A stretch of 64,000 nucleotides of DNA, from the NCBI GenBank assembly GCA_023420415.1, contig JAEZWF010000029.1:124001-188000 (forward strand). The letters are read 5' to 3'. Every line of letters starts with the position of its first letter. Position 1 is the first letter of the stretch. Positions 8,009 to 15,843 of the stretch are shown here, one piece after another. Under the pieces are notes generated by a model. The model did no database searches. It was given only the letters and a program-made list of their open reading frames with translations, and was not told where the DNA came from. A program made the translations under genes and the position numbers. Source of the DNA: Actinomycetes bacterium (lineage in GTDB: Bacteria > Actinomycetota > Actinomycetes > Actinomycetales > Dermatophilaceae).

Positions 8009-9211
8009 GTGAGAGCCGTGACCTGGCAGGGCCGCCGTGACGTCCGAGTCGAGGACGTGCCCGATCCCGTCATCGAGCAGCCGACCGACGCCATCGTGCG
8101 CGTGACGAGCACCAACATCTGCGGGTCCGACCTGCATCTCTACGAGGTCCTCGGCGCCTTCATGACACCCGGTGACGTGCTCGGTCACGAGGCCATGGGG
8201 GTCGTGGAGGAGGTGGGCGGCGACACGGGCGAGCTGCGCCGCGGTGACCGGGTCGTCGTTCCCTTCCAGGTCTGCTGCGGTCACTGCTGGATGTGCGGTC
8301 ACGGCCTGGGCAGCCAGTGCGAGACCACACAGGTGCGCGAATACGGCACTGGCGCAGCGCTTTTCGGCTACTCCAAGCTCTACGGCGAGGTTCCCGGCGG
8401 GCAGGCCGAGTACCTGCGGGTGCCGCAGGCGCAGTACACGCACGTGGTCGTGCCGGAGGGCCCGCCGGACGACCGTTTCGTCTTCCTCTCCGACGTCCTC
8501 CCGACCGCGTGGCAGGGCGTGGAGTATGCCGCGTGCCCCAGGGAGGGGACCCTGCTCGTCCTCGGGCTCGGCCCGATCGGCGACATGGCCTGCCGCGTCG
8601 CCCGCCACCAGGGCGTCGAGCACGTCATCGGCGTCGACCGGGTGCCGGCGCGCCTCGCCCGGGCGCGCGCCCGCGGCGTGGACGTGATCGACCTGAACTC
8701 CGTGGAGTCGGTGGGCGACGTGGTGCGAGACCTCACCCATGGTCGCGGGGCCGACGCCGTCATCGACGCCGTGGGCATGGAGGCGCACGGCAGTCCCGGT
8801 GCCAAGCTGGCGCAACGTGCGGCCGGCCTGCTGCCCGACGCGGTGGGAGAGAAGCTCATGCAGCACGCCGGCGTCGACCGGCTGGCCGCCCTGAGCACCG
8901 CCATCGACGCCGTCCGGCGCGGCGGCACCATCTCGATCTCCGGCGTCTACGGCGGGCAGACCGACCCCATGCCGATGCTCACGCTCTTCGACAAGCAGGT
9001 GCAGCTGCGCATGGGCCAGGCGAACGTCAAGCGCTGGGTGCCGGAGATCCTGCCGCTGCTCACCGATGCCGACCCGCTCGGTGTCGACGACTTCGCCTCG
9101 CACCACCTGCCGCTGGAGGAGGCGCCCATGGCCTACGAGAAGTTCCAGGCCAAGAGCGACGGGTTCGTCAAGGTCGTCCTGCGACCCGGTGCGGCGCCGG
9201 AGCCGGCATGA
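8009..9211 (+). CDS. Zinc-dependent alcohol dehydrogenase (glutathione-independent formaldehyde dehydrogenase-like)
   Basis: 400 residues. Catalytic zinc site ICGSDLHLY and LGHEAMGVVEEVG; structural-zinc lobe with CCGHCWMCGHGLGSQC; Rossmann motif LVLGLGPIGDMACRVA and ASP turn VIGVDRV. The long insert and DAVGMEAHGSPGAK stretch are typical of the class III/FDH-like branch in actinobacteria. GTG at 8009 follows CGAGGAGC with good spacing; an in-frame extension to 7874 overlaps the divergent regulator and is rejected. Begins a three-gene operon (ATGA overlaps) with a helical protein and an epimerase. Confidence 0.85.
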   Translation: MRAVTWQGRRDVRVEDVPDPVIEQPTDAIVRVTSTNICGSDLHLYEVLGAFMTPGDVLGHEAMGVVEEVGGDTGELRRGDRVVVPFQVCCGHCWMCGHGLGSQCETTQVREYGTGAALFGYSKLYGEVPGGQAEYLRVPQAQYTHVVVPEGPPDDRFVFLSDVLPTAWQGVEYAACPREGTLLVLGLGPIGDMACRVARHQGVEHVIGVDRVPARLARARARGVDVIDLNSVESVGDVVRDLTHGRGADAVIDAVGMEAHGSPGAKLAQRAAGLLPDAVGEKLMQHAGVDRLAALSTAIDAVRRGGTISISGVYGGQTDPMPMLTLFDKQVQLRMGQANVKRWVPEILPLLTDADPLGVDDFASHHLPLEEAPMAYEKFQAKSDGFVKVVLRPGAAPEPA

Positions 9212-9738
9212 GTGCCGGTCAGGGAGCCCGGCGCCCGCCGGACTCGCTCGCTCGCTACCTGCGTAACCACTACAGCGCGTCGCGTGGCGGACTCGACCTC
9301 TTCCGCAGGTCCGCCCAGGGCCAGAGCGACGCCCAGGTGCGGCGCGTCCTGGCCGAGCTCGCCGACCAGGTGGCCGAGGACCGGGCGGCCCTGCTCGCCA
9401 TCATGGTCGGCCTCGGGATCGAGCGGTCGGCGTGGCAGGAGCGACTTGTCGCGCTGGGCGAACGAGCGGGGCGGCTGAAGCCCAACGGCTCCCTGCTCCA
9501 GCGGTCTCGCCTCTCCGACTACCTCGAGCTCGAGGCGCTCAGCGCGGCCGTGCAGGCCAAGGCGCTGGCGTGGGGGTCGTTGCGGGCCCTCGCCGACCTG
9601 GACGCCCGCCTGCCGGCGGCCCACCTCGACCGCCTGCTCGAGCGGGCGCACGACCAGCGGCAACGGCTGGAGGAGATGCGGCTCGCGATGGCCCCCGACG
9701 TGCTGCTGCCGGGCCGCACGGTCGAGGACCGGCCATGA
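9208..9738 (+). CDS. Helical protein of unknown function
   Basis: 176 residues, Arg/Leu/Ala-rich and predicted almost entirely alpha-helical. DSLARYLRNHYSASRGGLDLFRR opens the protein and four long amphipathic helices follow, resembling a ferritin- or hemerythrin-like bundle but with no recognisable metal ligands in EXXH order. ATG overlaps the upstream dehydrogenase stop (ATGA) and its own stop overlaps the epimerase start. I do not recognise a function; position suggests association with the two redox enzymes. Confidence 0.7.
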   Translation: MSAGQGARRPPDSLARYLRNHYSASRGGLDLFRRSAQGQSDAQVRRVLAELADQVAEDRAALLAIMVGLGIERSAWQERLVALGERAGRLKPNGSLLQRSRLSDYLELEALSAAVQAKALAWGSLRALADLDARLPAAHLDRLLERAHDQRQRLEEMRLAMAPDVLLPGRTVEDRP

Positions 9739-10880
9739 TCGTCGCCGTCACCGGCGCGACCGGCAACATCGGATCCGTCCTCACCCGCCAGCTGCAGGAC
9801 CGCGGCCATGACGTGCGCGGCATCGCGCGGCGCGTGCCGCGAGGGGGCGCCGATGACGACCTGCGGTGGTATGCCGTCGACCTGAGCAAGCCGGACGCGT
9901 GGCGGGAGCTGCTGCCCGCCTTCGAAGGCGCCGATGACGACCTGCGGTGGTATGCCGTCGACCTGAGCAAGCCGGACGCGTGGCGGGAACTGCTGCCCGC
10001 CTTCGAAGGCGCCGATGCCGTCGTGCACACGGCGTGGGGTTTCCAGCCGACGCGCGACACGGCATACCTCGAAGCGCTCGACGTGGGAGGGACGCACGCC
10101 GTCCTGCGCGCGGCGCGGACCGCGGGTGTGCGCCACCTCGTGCACGTGTCCTCGGTGGGCGTCTACTCCCCGGGCCGGGACGCCGGCGCCGTCGACGAGA
10201 GCTGGCCCAGGGGTGGGACGGCGGACCTGACCTACAGCCGCGACAAGGCCGCCGCGGAACAGCTGCTCGACGCCCACGAGGCCGCGGGCGGCAGCCGCCC
10301 GGTCGTGACGAGGATCCGCCCGTCGCTCGTCGCGCGCGGCGACATCGGCGGGGCGCTCGACCGCTACACCCTGCCGAGCCTGCTGCCCGCACAGCTGGTC
10401 GCCCACCTGCCCGTGCTGCCACTGGACCGGGACTTCCGGTTGCAGCTGACGCACACCGAGGACATCGCCGCCGCGATCGTGTCTGCCGTCGAGGGCGTCG
10501 TCCCCGGCGCGTTCAACCTTGCGGCCGAACCGGTGCTGACCAGGGCCGACGTCGCCCGGGCACTGGCGGCCCGCCCGCTGCACCTGCCGTGGCGCGTCCT
10601 GCGGTTGCTGGCCGGGGTGGCGTGGACGCTGCGCCTGCAGCCGGTCGACCCGGGCTGGCTCGACATGGCGTGGGACGTCCCCCTCATGTCCAGCGAACGG
10701 GCCCGCCGCGAGCTCGACTGGTCGCCGAGCCACGACCCCCGGGACGTGCTGGAGGAAGCCGTCGCTGGCATGGCCGGCCAGACGGGTGCGGGGTCGGCCG
10801 CCCTGCGCCCGCGTCGCTGGGCTGAGCAGCTGGCCAACCTGCTGCGGCACGGACCCGTCTCACGTCGCCCGATGGCCTGA
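9735..10880 (+). CDS. NAD-dependent epimerase/dehydratase (extended SDR) with internal 27-residue duplication
   Basis: 381 residues. N-terminal Rossmann motif VAVTGATGNIGSVLTRQL, VHVSSVGVYSP and catalytic-type Y-x3-K (TYSRDKAA) identify an extended SDR. The segment GADDDLRWYAVDLSKPDAW and on to LPAFE (27 residues) occurs twice in tandem near residues 38-91, encoded by an 81-bp direct repeat that differs at one synonymous base. Homologues have this strand-helix once, so the extra copy should disturb or lengthen the cofactor domain. Possible sugar or isoprenoid substrate; not assignable. Confidence 0.85.
   Translation: MIVAVTGATGNIGSVLTRQLQDRGHDVRGIARRVPRGGADDDLRWYAVDLSKPDAWRELLPAFEGADDDLRWYAVDLSKPDAWRELLPAFEGADAVVHTAWGFQPTRDTAYLEALDVGGTHAVLRAARTAGVRHLVHVSSVGVYSPGRDAGAVDESWPRGGTADLTYSRDKAAAEQLLDAHEAAGGSRPVVTRIRPSLVARGDIGGALDRYTLPSLLPAQLVAHLPVLPLDRDFRLQLTHTEDIAAAIVSAVEGVVPGAFNLAAEPVLTRADVARALAARPLHLPWRVLRLLAGVAWTLRLQPVDPGWLDMAWDVPLMSSERARRELDWSPSHDPRDVLEEAVAGMAGQTGAGSAALRPRRWAEQLANLLRHGPVSRRPMA
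9846..10007 (+). repeat. 81-bp in-frame tandem duplication inside the epimerase gene
   Basis: Copy 1 is 9846-9926 and copy 2 is 9927-10007, each starting GGCGCCGATGACGACC; a further GGCGCCGATG follows copy 2, the likely recombination seam. One difference in 81 bases (GAG versus GAA, synonymous). The GTATGCCG motif is carried in both copies. Confidence 0.95.
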
Positions 10881-10891
10881 GCGTCGCAGCC

Positions 10892-10915
10892 GTTTGAAAC
10901 GCCACAGTCCGGGTA
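10892..10915 (+). promoter_or_regulatory. SigB/SigF-type promoter before a 34-codon ORF
   Basis: GTTT (10892-10895), 15-nt spacer, GGGTA (10911-10915), then 10 bases to ATG 10926. Both the boxes and the distance to the start codon match the promoter at 1449-1472, including shared TACGTCA-CGGT after the -10. Confidence 0.65.
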
Positions 10916-10925
10916 CGTCATCGGT

Positions 10926-11030
10926 ATGACTCCGACCTCCCAGGACGCCGCCGAGGCGATGGGCAAGACCGACGACCAGCACCACTTGGCACGGCGAATC
11001 AGGGGGAGCTCCGACCCGGCGACCGCCTGA
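10926..11030 (+). CDS. Small 34-residue ORF, unknown
   Basis: ATG to TGA encodes MTPTSQDAAEAMGKTDDQHH and 14 more residues, ending SSDPATA: hydrophilic, no signal or membrane segment. Support is positional: it starts 10 bases after a GTTT-N15-GGGTA promoter, with the same leaderless geometry as the pterin operon, and ends two bases before the next start. It may be a real stress-induced small protein or a leader ORF whose translation couples the lipoprotein-transporter operon. Confidence 0.45.
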   Translation: MTPTSQDAAEAMGKTDDQHHLARRIRGSSDPATA

Positions 11031-11031
11031 C

Positions 11032-11496
11032 ATGGGCGGCGTGAGCGCGTCATGGCGCGCGGCACTGGCTCTCGCCGTCCTGGCGGTGACCGGCCCCGTG
11101 CTGACGGCCTGCGGCAGCCCCGGTGACCTCGCGGCATACCGGGAAGAGGCGTCGACCTCGGTGGCGGGCGCGAGCAGCAGCCTGGCCACCATCCAGGTGG
11201 CGCTCCAGCAATGGGCGGCGGGACGGTCGCCCAGCCCGGCGACCTCGGTCCTCGTGGGGGACGCCGACACCGCGATGTCGGGGGTGGTCGACGGCTTCGC
11301 CGCACTCGACCCACCGGAACCGCGCGCTGACGAGGTGCGCAGTCGTGTCCTGCCCGTCCTCGACCGTGCCGAACAGGTGGCCGCGGAGGGTCGAACTGCC
11401 CTGTCCCGCAACGACATCGAATCTGCCCGGCAAGCCAGCGAACAGATGCAGTCCGTGCTCGACGACCTCGACGCGACGGCGGTGACGCTGCGGTGA
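11032..11496 (+). CDS. Small lipoprotein of unknown function
   Basis: 154 residues with an N-terminal signal and lipobox (VLTACGS, Cys about residue 27), then an Ala/Ser-rich helical domain. It should be anchored to the outer face of the cytoplasmic membrane. No family is recognised. It precedes an NRAMP-like transporter with a 4-base overlap and could be an accessory factor for it, but nothing in the sequence shows metal binding. Confidence 0.75.
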   Translation: MGGVSASWRAALALAVLAVTGPVLTACGSPGDLAAYREEASTSVAGASSSLATIQVALQQWAAGRSPSPATSVLVGDADTAMSGVVDGFAALDPPEPRADEVRSRVLPVLDRAEQVAAEGRTALSRNDIESARQASEQMQSVLDDLDATAVTLR

Positions 11497-12722
11497 AGCG
11501 TCTCTTCGCCGTCGCCCTGGGCATCCTCACCGCCATCGGCGGCTTCGTCGACATCGGTGACCTCGTCACCAACGCCCTCGTGGGCGCACGGTTCGGGCTG
11601 AGCCTCGCGTGGGTCGTGGTGGTGGGTGTGGTGGGCATCTGCGTGTTCGCCGAGATGAGCGGTCGAGTCGCGGCGGTGAGCGGACGCGCGACCTTCGACC
11701 TCGTGCGTGAACGCCTCGGGCCGCGAGCGGGCCTGCTGAATCTCGTCGGCTCGATGGCCGTCACCTTCCTCACCCTCACCGCCGAGATCGGTGGTGTCGC
11801 CCTCGCGCTGGAGCTGGCGACGAGCGTGAGCCACTTCCTGTGGGTGCCGGTCGTCGGTGTCGCCGTGTGGCTGGTGCTGTGGCGCGTGAAGTTCGCGGTG
11901 CTGGAGAACGCCTTCGGCCTGGCCGGCCTCGCGCTCGTGGTCTTCGCCGTGGCGCTGTGGCAGCTCGGGCCGGACTGGGGTGGGCTGGTGTCCGCGGCCG
12001 TGCACCCGTCGGTCCCCGTGACCGAGGACTGGGCCGTCTACGCCTACTACGCCGTCGCCCTGTTCGGTGCCGCCATGACGCCGTACGAGGTCTTCTTCTT
12101 CTCCTCCGGTGGGATCGAGGAGCACTGGACCCCGCGCCAGCTCGGCACGATGCGCGCCAACGTGTTCATCGGGTTCCCGCTGGGCGGCCTGTTGTCGCTG
12201 TCGATCGCGGCGGTCGCGGCGGTCGTGCTGCTGCCACGGGGCATCGAGGTCGAGACCCTGGGCCAGGTGGCCCTGCCGGTCGTGGTGGCCGGTGGCAAGA
12301 TCGCGCTCGCCTTTGCGCTGCTCGGCTTCTTCGCCGCGACCTTCGGTGCGGCCTGTGAGACGGGGCTGTCCGTCGGCTACAGCATCGCGCAGTACTTCGG
12401 TTGGCAGTGGGGCAAGTTCGTCGAACCGCTGCGCGCCGCGCGGTTCCACGTGGTCGTGCTGCTCTCGTGCATCGTCGCGGTGGGGATCCTGCTCACCACC
12501 GTCGACCCCGTTCTCGTGACGGAGTACAGCGTCGTGTTCAGCGCGGTCGCGCTGCCACTGACCTACCTGCCGATCCTCGTCGTGGCGAACGACCGCACCT
12601 ACATGGGTCGACACGTCAACGGGTGGCTCGCCAACAGCCTGGGCACCGTCTACCTCGTGCTGGTGGTCGTCGCCTCGGTGGCGGCGATCCCGCTCATGGT
12701 CATCACGGGAGCCGGGCAGTGA
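11493..12722 (+). CDS. NRAMP-related divalent metal transporter with altered metal site
   Basis: 409 residues with about 11 hydrophobic segments and the NRAMP fold order. The metal-binding motif of helix 1, normally DPGN, reads DIGD (GGFVDIGDLVTN), and the helix 6 MPH motif aligns with TPY (GAAMTPYEVFFF). The Asp is kept but the soft Met ligand is lost, so Mn/Fe selectivity of classic MntH is doubtful; Mg or another hard cation is possible, as in NRAMP-related magnesium transporters. GTG start overlaps the lipoprotein gene; the PRC-barrel gene follows with GTGA overlap. Confidence 0.82.
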   Translation: MKRLFAVALGILTAIGGFVDIGDLVTNALVGARFGLSLAWVVVVGVVGICVFAEMSGRVAAVSGRATFDLVRERLGPRAGLLNLVGSMAVTFLTLTAEIGGVALALELATSVSHFLWVPVVGVAVWLVLWRVKFAVLENAFGLAGLALVVFAVALWQLGPDWGGLVSAAVHPSVPVTEDWAVYAYYAVALFGAAMTPYEVFFFSSGGIEEHWTPRQLGTMRANVFIGFPLGGLLSLSIAAVAAVVLLPRGIEVETLGQVALPVVVAGGKIALAFALLGFFAATFGAACETGLSVGYSIAQYFGWQWGKFVEPLRAARFHVVVLLSCIVAVGILLTTVDPVLVTEYSVVFSAVALPLTYLPILVVANDRTYMGRHVNGWLANSLGTVYLVLVVVASVAAIPLMVITGAGQ

Positions 12723-13549
12723 CGCCGGCACGGGGCGGCTGGGAGGTCGACGCCGACCGGTTCGGGGTGGTGCTGCGCCTGCTCGACCACCAGATCGTGG
12801 GGGAGCAGGGTCAGCTGTTGGGCAACGTCGACGACCTGGCGCTGGAGGAGACACCTGAGGGGTTGTTCGTGGTGGGGCTCCTCAGCGGACCGGCGGCCCT
12901 GGGCACGCGGCTCGGCGGTTGGGGTGGGCGGCTCCTGGGTGACGCCTGGCGGCGGCTGCGCACCGAACCCCGGCCACACCAGCTGGTGATCCCGCTCGAG
13001 CGCGTCGTGCGCCTCGACTCGGCTGTGCACGTCGACGCCCGGGCCGGCCGCACCCTGGCGCAGGAGCAGCGGCTCGAGCTGTGGCTGCGCGAGCACGTGG
13101 TGGCGCGCATCCCCGGCGCCATGGGTGGAGAGGCCGACCCCGATCGCCCGGACCTGCGCCCGGCCGACGGTGTCGAGGTGCCCCTGCGCGACGGTCAGCA
13201 CACCGTGAGCGAGCTCCTCGCCCTGCGGGCCTTGGGTCCTGAAGGGGCGCCGCTGGGTGAGGTCATCGAGGTGACCGCCGAACGCGTCGGTGGCCGTGAG
13301 CACGGGCACGGTGACGGGCTCGGGCCGTTGCGGCTCGTCGACATCGTCTGCTCGCCGCGGCACCTCGGCCAGGAGCTCGGGTACACCCTGACCCCGCAGG
13401 GGCCGCGCGTGGTGCGGTGGGTGCTACGGGCGTGTCACCGCAGCGACCGGCACCTGCCGCTGGGCGACGTCGCTGAGATCGACTGGGGTCGTGGGGAGCT
13501 CAGAGCAGGGGAGTATGCCGTGCTGCGGCACCCGCACGCTGTCGACTGA
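12719..13549 (+). CDS. PRC-barrel domain protein
   Basis: 276 residues. Two beta-rich PRC-barrel-like modules are seen: LLDHQIVGEQGQLLGNVDDL near residue 20 and, near residue 205, LRLVDIVCSPRHLGQELGY. PRC barrels are small beta domains often linked to metal transporters of the MgtE/NRAMP type and to RNA or membrane processes. Coupled by GTGA overlap to the transporter, so a cytoplasmic regulatory or gating subunit is plausible. Its stop codon falls in the first of four 13-bp repeats. Confidence 0.7.
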   Translation: MTPARGGWEVDADRFGVVLRLLDHQIVGEQGQLLGNVDDLALEETPEGLFVVGLLSGPAALGTRLGGWGGRLLGDAWRRLRTEPRPHQLVIPLERVVRLDSAVHVDARAGRTLAQEQRLELWLREHVVARIPGAMGGEADPDRPDLRPADGVEVPLRDGQHTVSELLALRALGPEGAPLGEVIEVTAERVGGREHGHGDGLGPLRLVDIVCSPRHLGQELGYTLTPQGPRVVRWVLRACHRSDRHLPLGDVAEIDWGRGELRAGEYAVLRHPHAVD

Positions 13550-13592
13550 CGGTGCCGACTGACGTGGTCCACTGACGATGTCGACTGACGAG
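13541..13592 (+). repeat. Four 13-bp direct repeats, each with a TGA
   Basis: Units of the form G-Y-C-S-ACTGACG-NN begin at 13541, 13554, 13567 and 13580 with no gaps. Because 13 is not a multiple of 3, the four TGA triplets (13547, 13560, 13573, 13586) close all three forward frames. The array bridges the end of the PRC-barrel gene and the convergent phosphatase gene. Confidence 0.85.
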
Positions 13593-13612
13593 GTGGCCGC
13601 CGCGGGTTCGGG

Positions 13613-14287
13613 TCAGCTGGTGAGGCGGGCCAGTGGGGTGCGCGCGAACTCCGCGAGCAGGGCCAAGGGGTCGGCCCCGACATGGGTGGCCCCCGCGTCC
13701 TCCAGCTCGGCGCGGCTGTAGCCACCGGACTCCACGCCGACGAACTCGACACCGAGCGAGGCGGCGGCCTTCGCGTCCCACACCGAGTCGCCCACCGCCA
13801 CCGTGCGTTCCGGGTCCAGGCCGGCTTGGTCGATCGCCGCGGAGAGGATGTCCGGGCTGGGCTTGGACTGCTCCGCATCCTGCGAGGACGTCGCCGCGGT
13901 GACGTAGGCGTCGGCGCCGAGGGCTCGGCGCATGGCGTCGAGGTCCTTGGAGTTGGACGACGACGCGAGCACGACCGCCATGCCGCGGTCGGCGCAGTGC
14001 GCGAGGAGGGAGCGGGCCCCGGGCAGCGGCACCACGTCGTCGTACCACTGCTCGAAGCGGCGGTCATGCCCGTCGGTGACTGACTCCACGACCTCCGGGT
14101 CGACGTCGGCGCCGAGGACGTGGCCCACCAGCAGGTCGGCGCCCATGCCGACCGCGCGGTGCACGCGCGCCATGGGTGGGTGGAAGCCTGCCTCGGCGAG
14201 AGCCTGCGCCCAACAGATCGTGTGGATGTATGCCGTGTCGACGAGCGTGCCGTCGACGTCGAACAGGACTCCGGACCGGGCGTTCAT
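13613..14287 (-). CDS. HAD-superfamily hydrolase (beta-phosphoglucomutase/phosphatase type)
   Basis: 224 residues with the four HAD motifs: DVDGTLVDT (nucleophile Asp, residue ~10), VLASSS, KPSPDIL with its Lys, and GDSVWDAKAA. The alpha-helical cap sits after motif I. Start ATG at 14287 follows GAGGGG; the frame is open further upstream but without family sequence. Substrate not predictable: small phosphate esters are usual. Weak GGTT-N15-GGGTA lies upstream on the minus strand. Confidence 0.88.
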   Translation of the reverse strand: MNARSGVLFDVDGTLVDTAYIHTICWAQALAEAGFHPPMARVHRAVGMGADLLVGHVLGADVDPEVVESVTDGHDRRFEQWYDDVVPLPGARSLLAHCADRGMAVVLASSSNSKDLDAMRRALGADAYVTAATSSQDAEQSKPSPDILSAAIDQAGLDPERTVAVGDSVWDAKAAASLGVEFVGVESGGYSRAELEDAGATHVGADPLALLAEFARTPLARLTS

Positions 14288-14440
14288 GGATCCCCTCGTG
14301 GGCGACGAATGCGGTTGGACGCCAGTTACCCCCTTCGCGGCAGCGCAACCGGCGAAACTCGGGGGAATGAGCGCAGGAGTGACCGGGTAGGTGCGGGCTG
14401 GTCGGCCCCCAGACGAGACAACCGGGAGCAGACCGGAGGG

Positions 14441-14470
14441 TCGGGGCGGTTGAGCCACCAGCCGCCCCGA
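14441..14470 (-). terminator. Stem-loop after the third GAF-ANTAR gene
   Basis: TCGGGGCGG (14441-14449) and its exact complement (14462-14470) around a 12-nt loop, lying 68 bases beyond the minus-strand stop at 14538 and before the phosphatase gene. The remaining 14288-14537 interval is G/C-rich and holds nothing else I can support. Confidence 0.5.
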
Positions 14471-14537
14471 TCCGCCGGGGGTGGAGGCGCGGGTGGGCGG
14501 GGCGGGGTGGGCGGCGCGGCCAGAGGGGCCTGCCAGT

Positions 14538-15245
14538 TCAGAGGGTGCCGGTGTAGACGACCTCGTCGGCGATGTCCGCGAGCTTGCGGTTGGTCTGCTG
14601 GCTGCGCTGTCGGAGCAGGTCGAACGCGCCCTGTTCGTCGACCCGGCGCTCGTGCATGAGGATGCCGATCGCCGTGCCGATGCGCCTGCTGTTGCGCAGG
14701 GCGATCTCGAGGTTGTCGGCGCGCTCCTGCTCCTCGGCGGCCTGGAGCGCGACGGCGGCGTGGGCGGCGAACACCCCGGCGACGACCACGTCACGTTCGT
14801 CGAAGGCCTGCGGCCGCGCGGCATACACGTTGAGCAGCCCGATCGAGCCGTCGCGCACGAAGAGCCGGTTGGACAGCATGCTGCGCACGTGGGCCTCGTC
14901 GGCGGCCCGCCGGCCGAAGCCGGGCCAGCGGGGTTCGGTGGCGAGGTCCTCGCTCACCAGCGACTCGTGGGCCACGCGGTCGACGGAAGGACCTTCGCCC
15001 GTCTCGAGCTGGAGCCGGTCGACGAGCTCGGGCACGTCGCTGGTGGCGGCCACCGTCCGGAAGGCCGCACCCCGCCGGATCGCCACCGAGGCGTGGTCGG
15101 CGTCGATGACCTTCACGGCGAGCTCGCACACCGTCTGCAGGGTGCCGAGCCGACCGCTCTCGGCCTGCAGCACCCGAGCAAGCTCGGCGAACTCACGCGC
15201 CAAGCCCGGTCCGGCGACTTCACCCGAGGGTCCAGTGGGGTTCAT
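14538..15245 (-). CDS. GAF-ANTAR domain regulator
   Basis: 235 residues: N-terminal helix, GAF domain (about 30-175; ETGEGPSVDRVAHESL, MLSNRLFV) and ANTAR domain (about 180-232; ALRNSRRIGTAIGILMHERR, QQTNRKLADIADEV). It is closest in layout to the protein at 5469. As with other ANTAR proteins it probably binds paired hexaloops in nascent RNA. Divergent from the WhiB gene with a 250-base gap. Confidence 0.9.
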   Translation of the reverse strand: MNPTGPSGEVAGPGLAREFAELARVLQAESGRLGTLQTVCELAVKVIDADHASVAIRRGAAFRTVAATSDVPELVDRLQLETGEGPSVDRVAHESLVSEDLATEPRWPGFGRRAADEAHVRSMLSNRLFVRDGSIGLLNVYAARPQAFDERDVVVAGVFAAHAAVALQAAEEQERADNLEIALRNSRRIGTAIGILMHERRVDEQGAFDLLRQRSQQTNRKLADIADEVVYTGTL

Positions 15246-15495
15246 CGAAGGTTGCTCCGAAGGAACGACGGCTCGCCCAGCCCGGCACGTGGTTTGGCCG
15301 CTGACGCTCCCGCGGGGAGGACTCTACTGTCCGATGGAGCCCTGCCCACAACCGGTCTCAGCGTGTCTTGGGCGCCGCTTCGTGGGCAGCGCTCGAATCG
15401 GTGTGCGAGACGAGGGTTTGGATGCGCCGCGCGCGGGGAAGGTCAGCGTTGAGGCTGAACCCATGCCCTCGGCACGGACCCCGGAGGGGGACGAC

Positions 15496-15843
15496 ATGCG
15501 CAAGCCCCAACGACTGCCCAAGCCGCTCATGGACGAGTACGAGTGGCAGGACCACGCCCTGTGCCGCGCACTGCCGGTGGAGGAGTTCTTCGACATGGAG
15601 AACTCCCGCGGCGGACGGCGCGAACGCCAGGAGCAGGCCGCCAAGGAGGTCTGCCACCGCTGCCCGGTGATCCACGAGTGCCTGCAGCACGCGTTGGCTG
15701 CCGAGGACTACGGGGTCTGGGGCGGCACCACGGCCAGTGAGCGCAACGACATCCGCTCCGGCCTCGTGCCGTTGCCCGCTCCGGCCCGGGTGCCGGTGCC
15801 CGCACTGGCGCCTGCCTCGCGTGCGTTCGAGAGGGCGTCGTGA
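15496..15843 (+). CDS. WhiB-family iron-sulfur transcription factor
   Basis: 115 residues. Four cysteines arranged as C (HALCRALP), then C-x2-C-x5-C (VCHRCPVIHEC), which ligate a [4Fe-4S] cluster, followed by GVWGG turn and a basic end. WhiB proteins partner with the primary sigma factor region 4 and respond to redox or nitric oxide. ATG 15496 is preceded by GGAGGGGG. The 250-base upstream region (15246-15495) has no ORF I can support. Overlaps the following oxidoreductase gene (GTGA). Confidence 0.92.
   Translation: MRKPQRLPKPLMDEYEWQDHALCRALPVEEFFDMENSRGGRRERQEQAAKEVCHRCPVIHECLQHALAAEDYGVWGGTTASERNDIRSGLVPLPAPARVPVPALAPASRAFERAS

Noticed and set aside
12401..12718. N-terminal extension of the PRC-barrel protein into the transporter gene
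   Set aside because: The extension overlaps NRAMP coding sequence in another frame; the GTGA junction at 12719 is the natural start.
14288..14824. N-terminal extension of the HAD phosphatase
   Set aside because: The family begins at NARSGVLFDVDGTL with a GAGGGG ribosome site; the extra residues are low-complexity and overlap the next gene.
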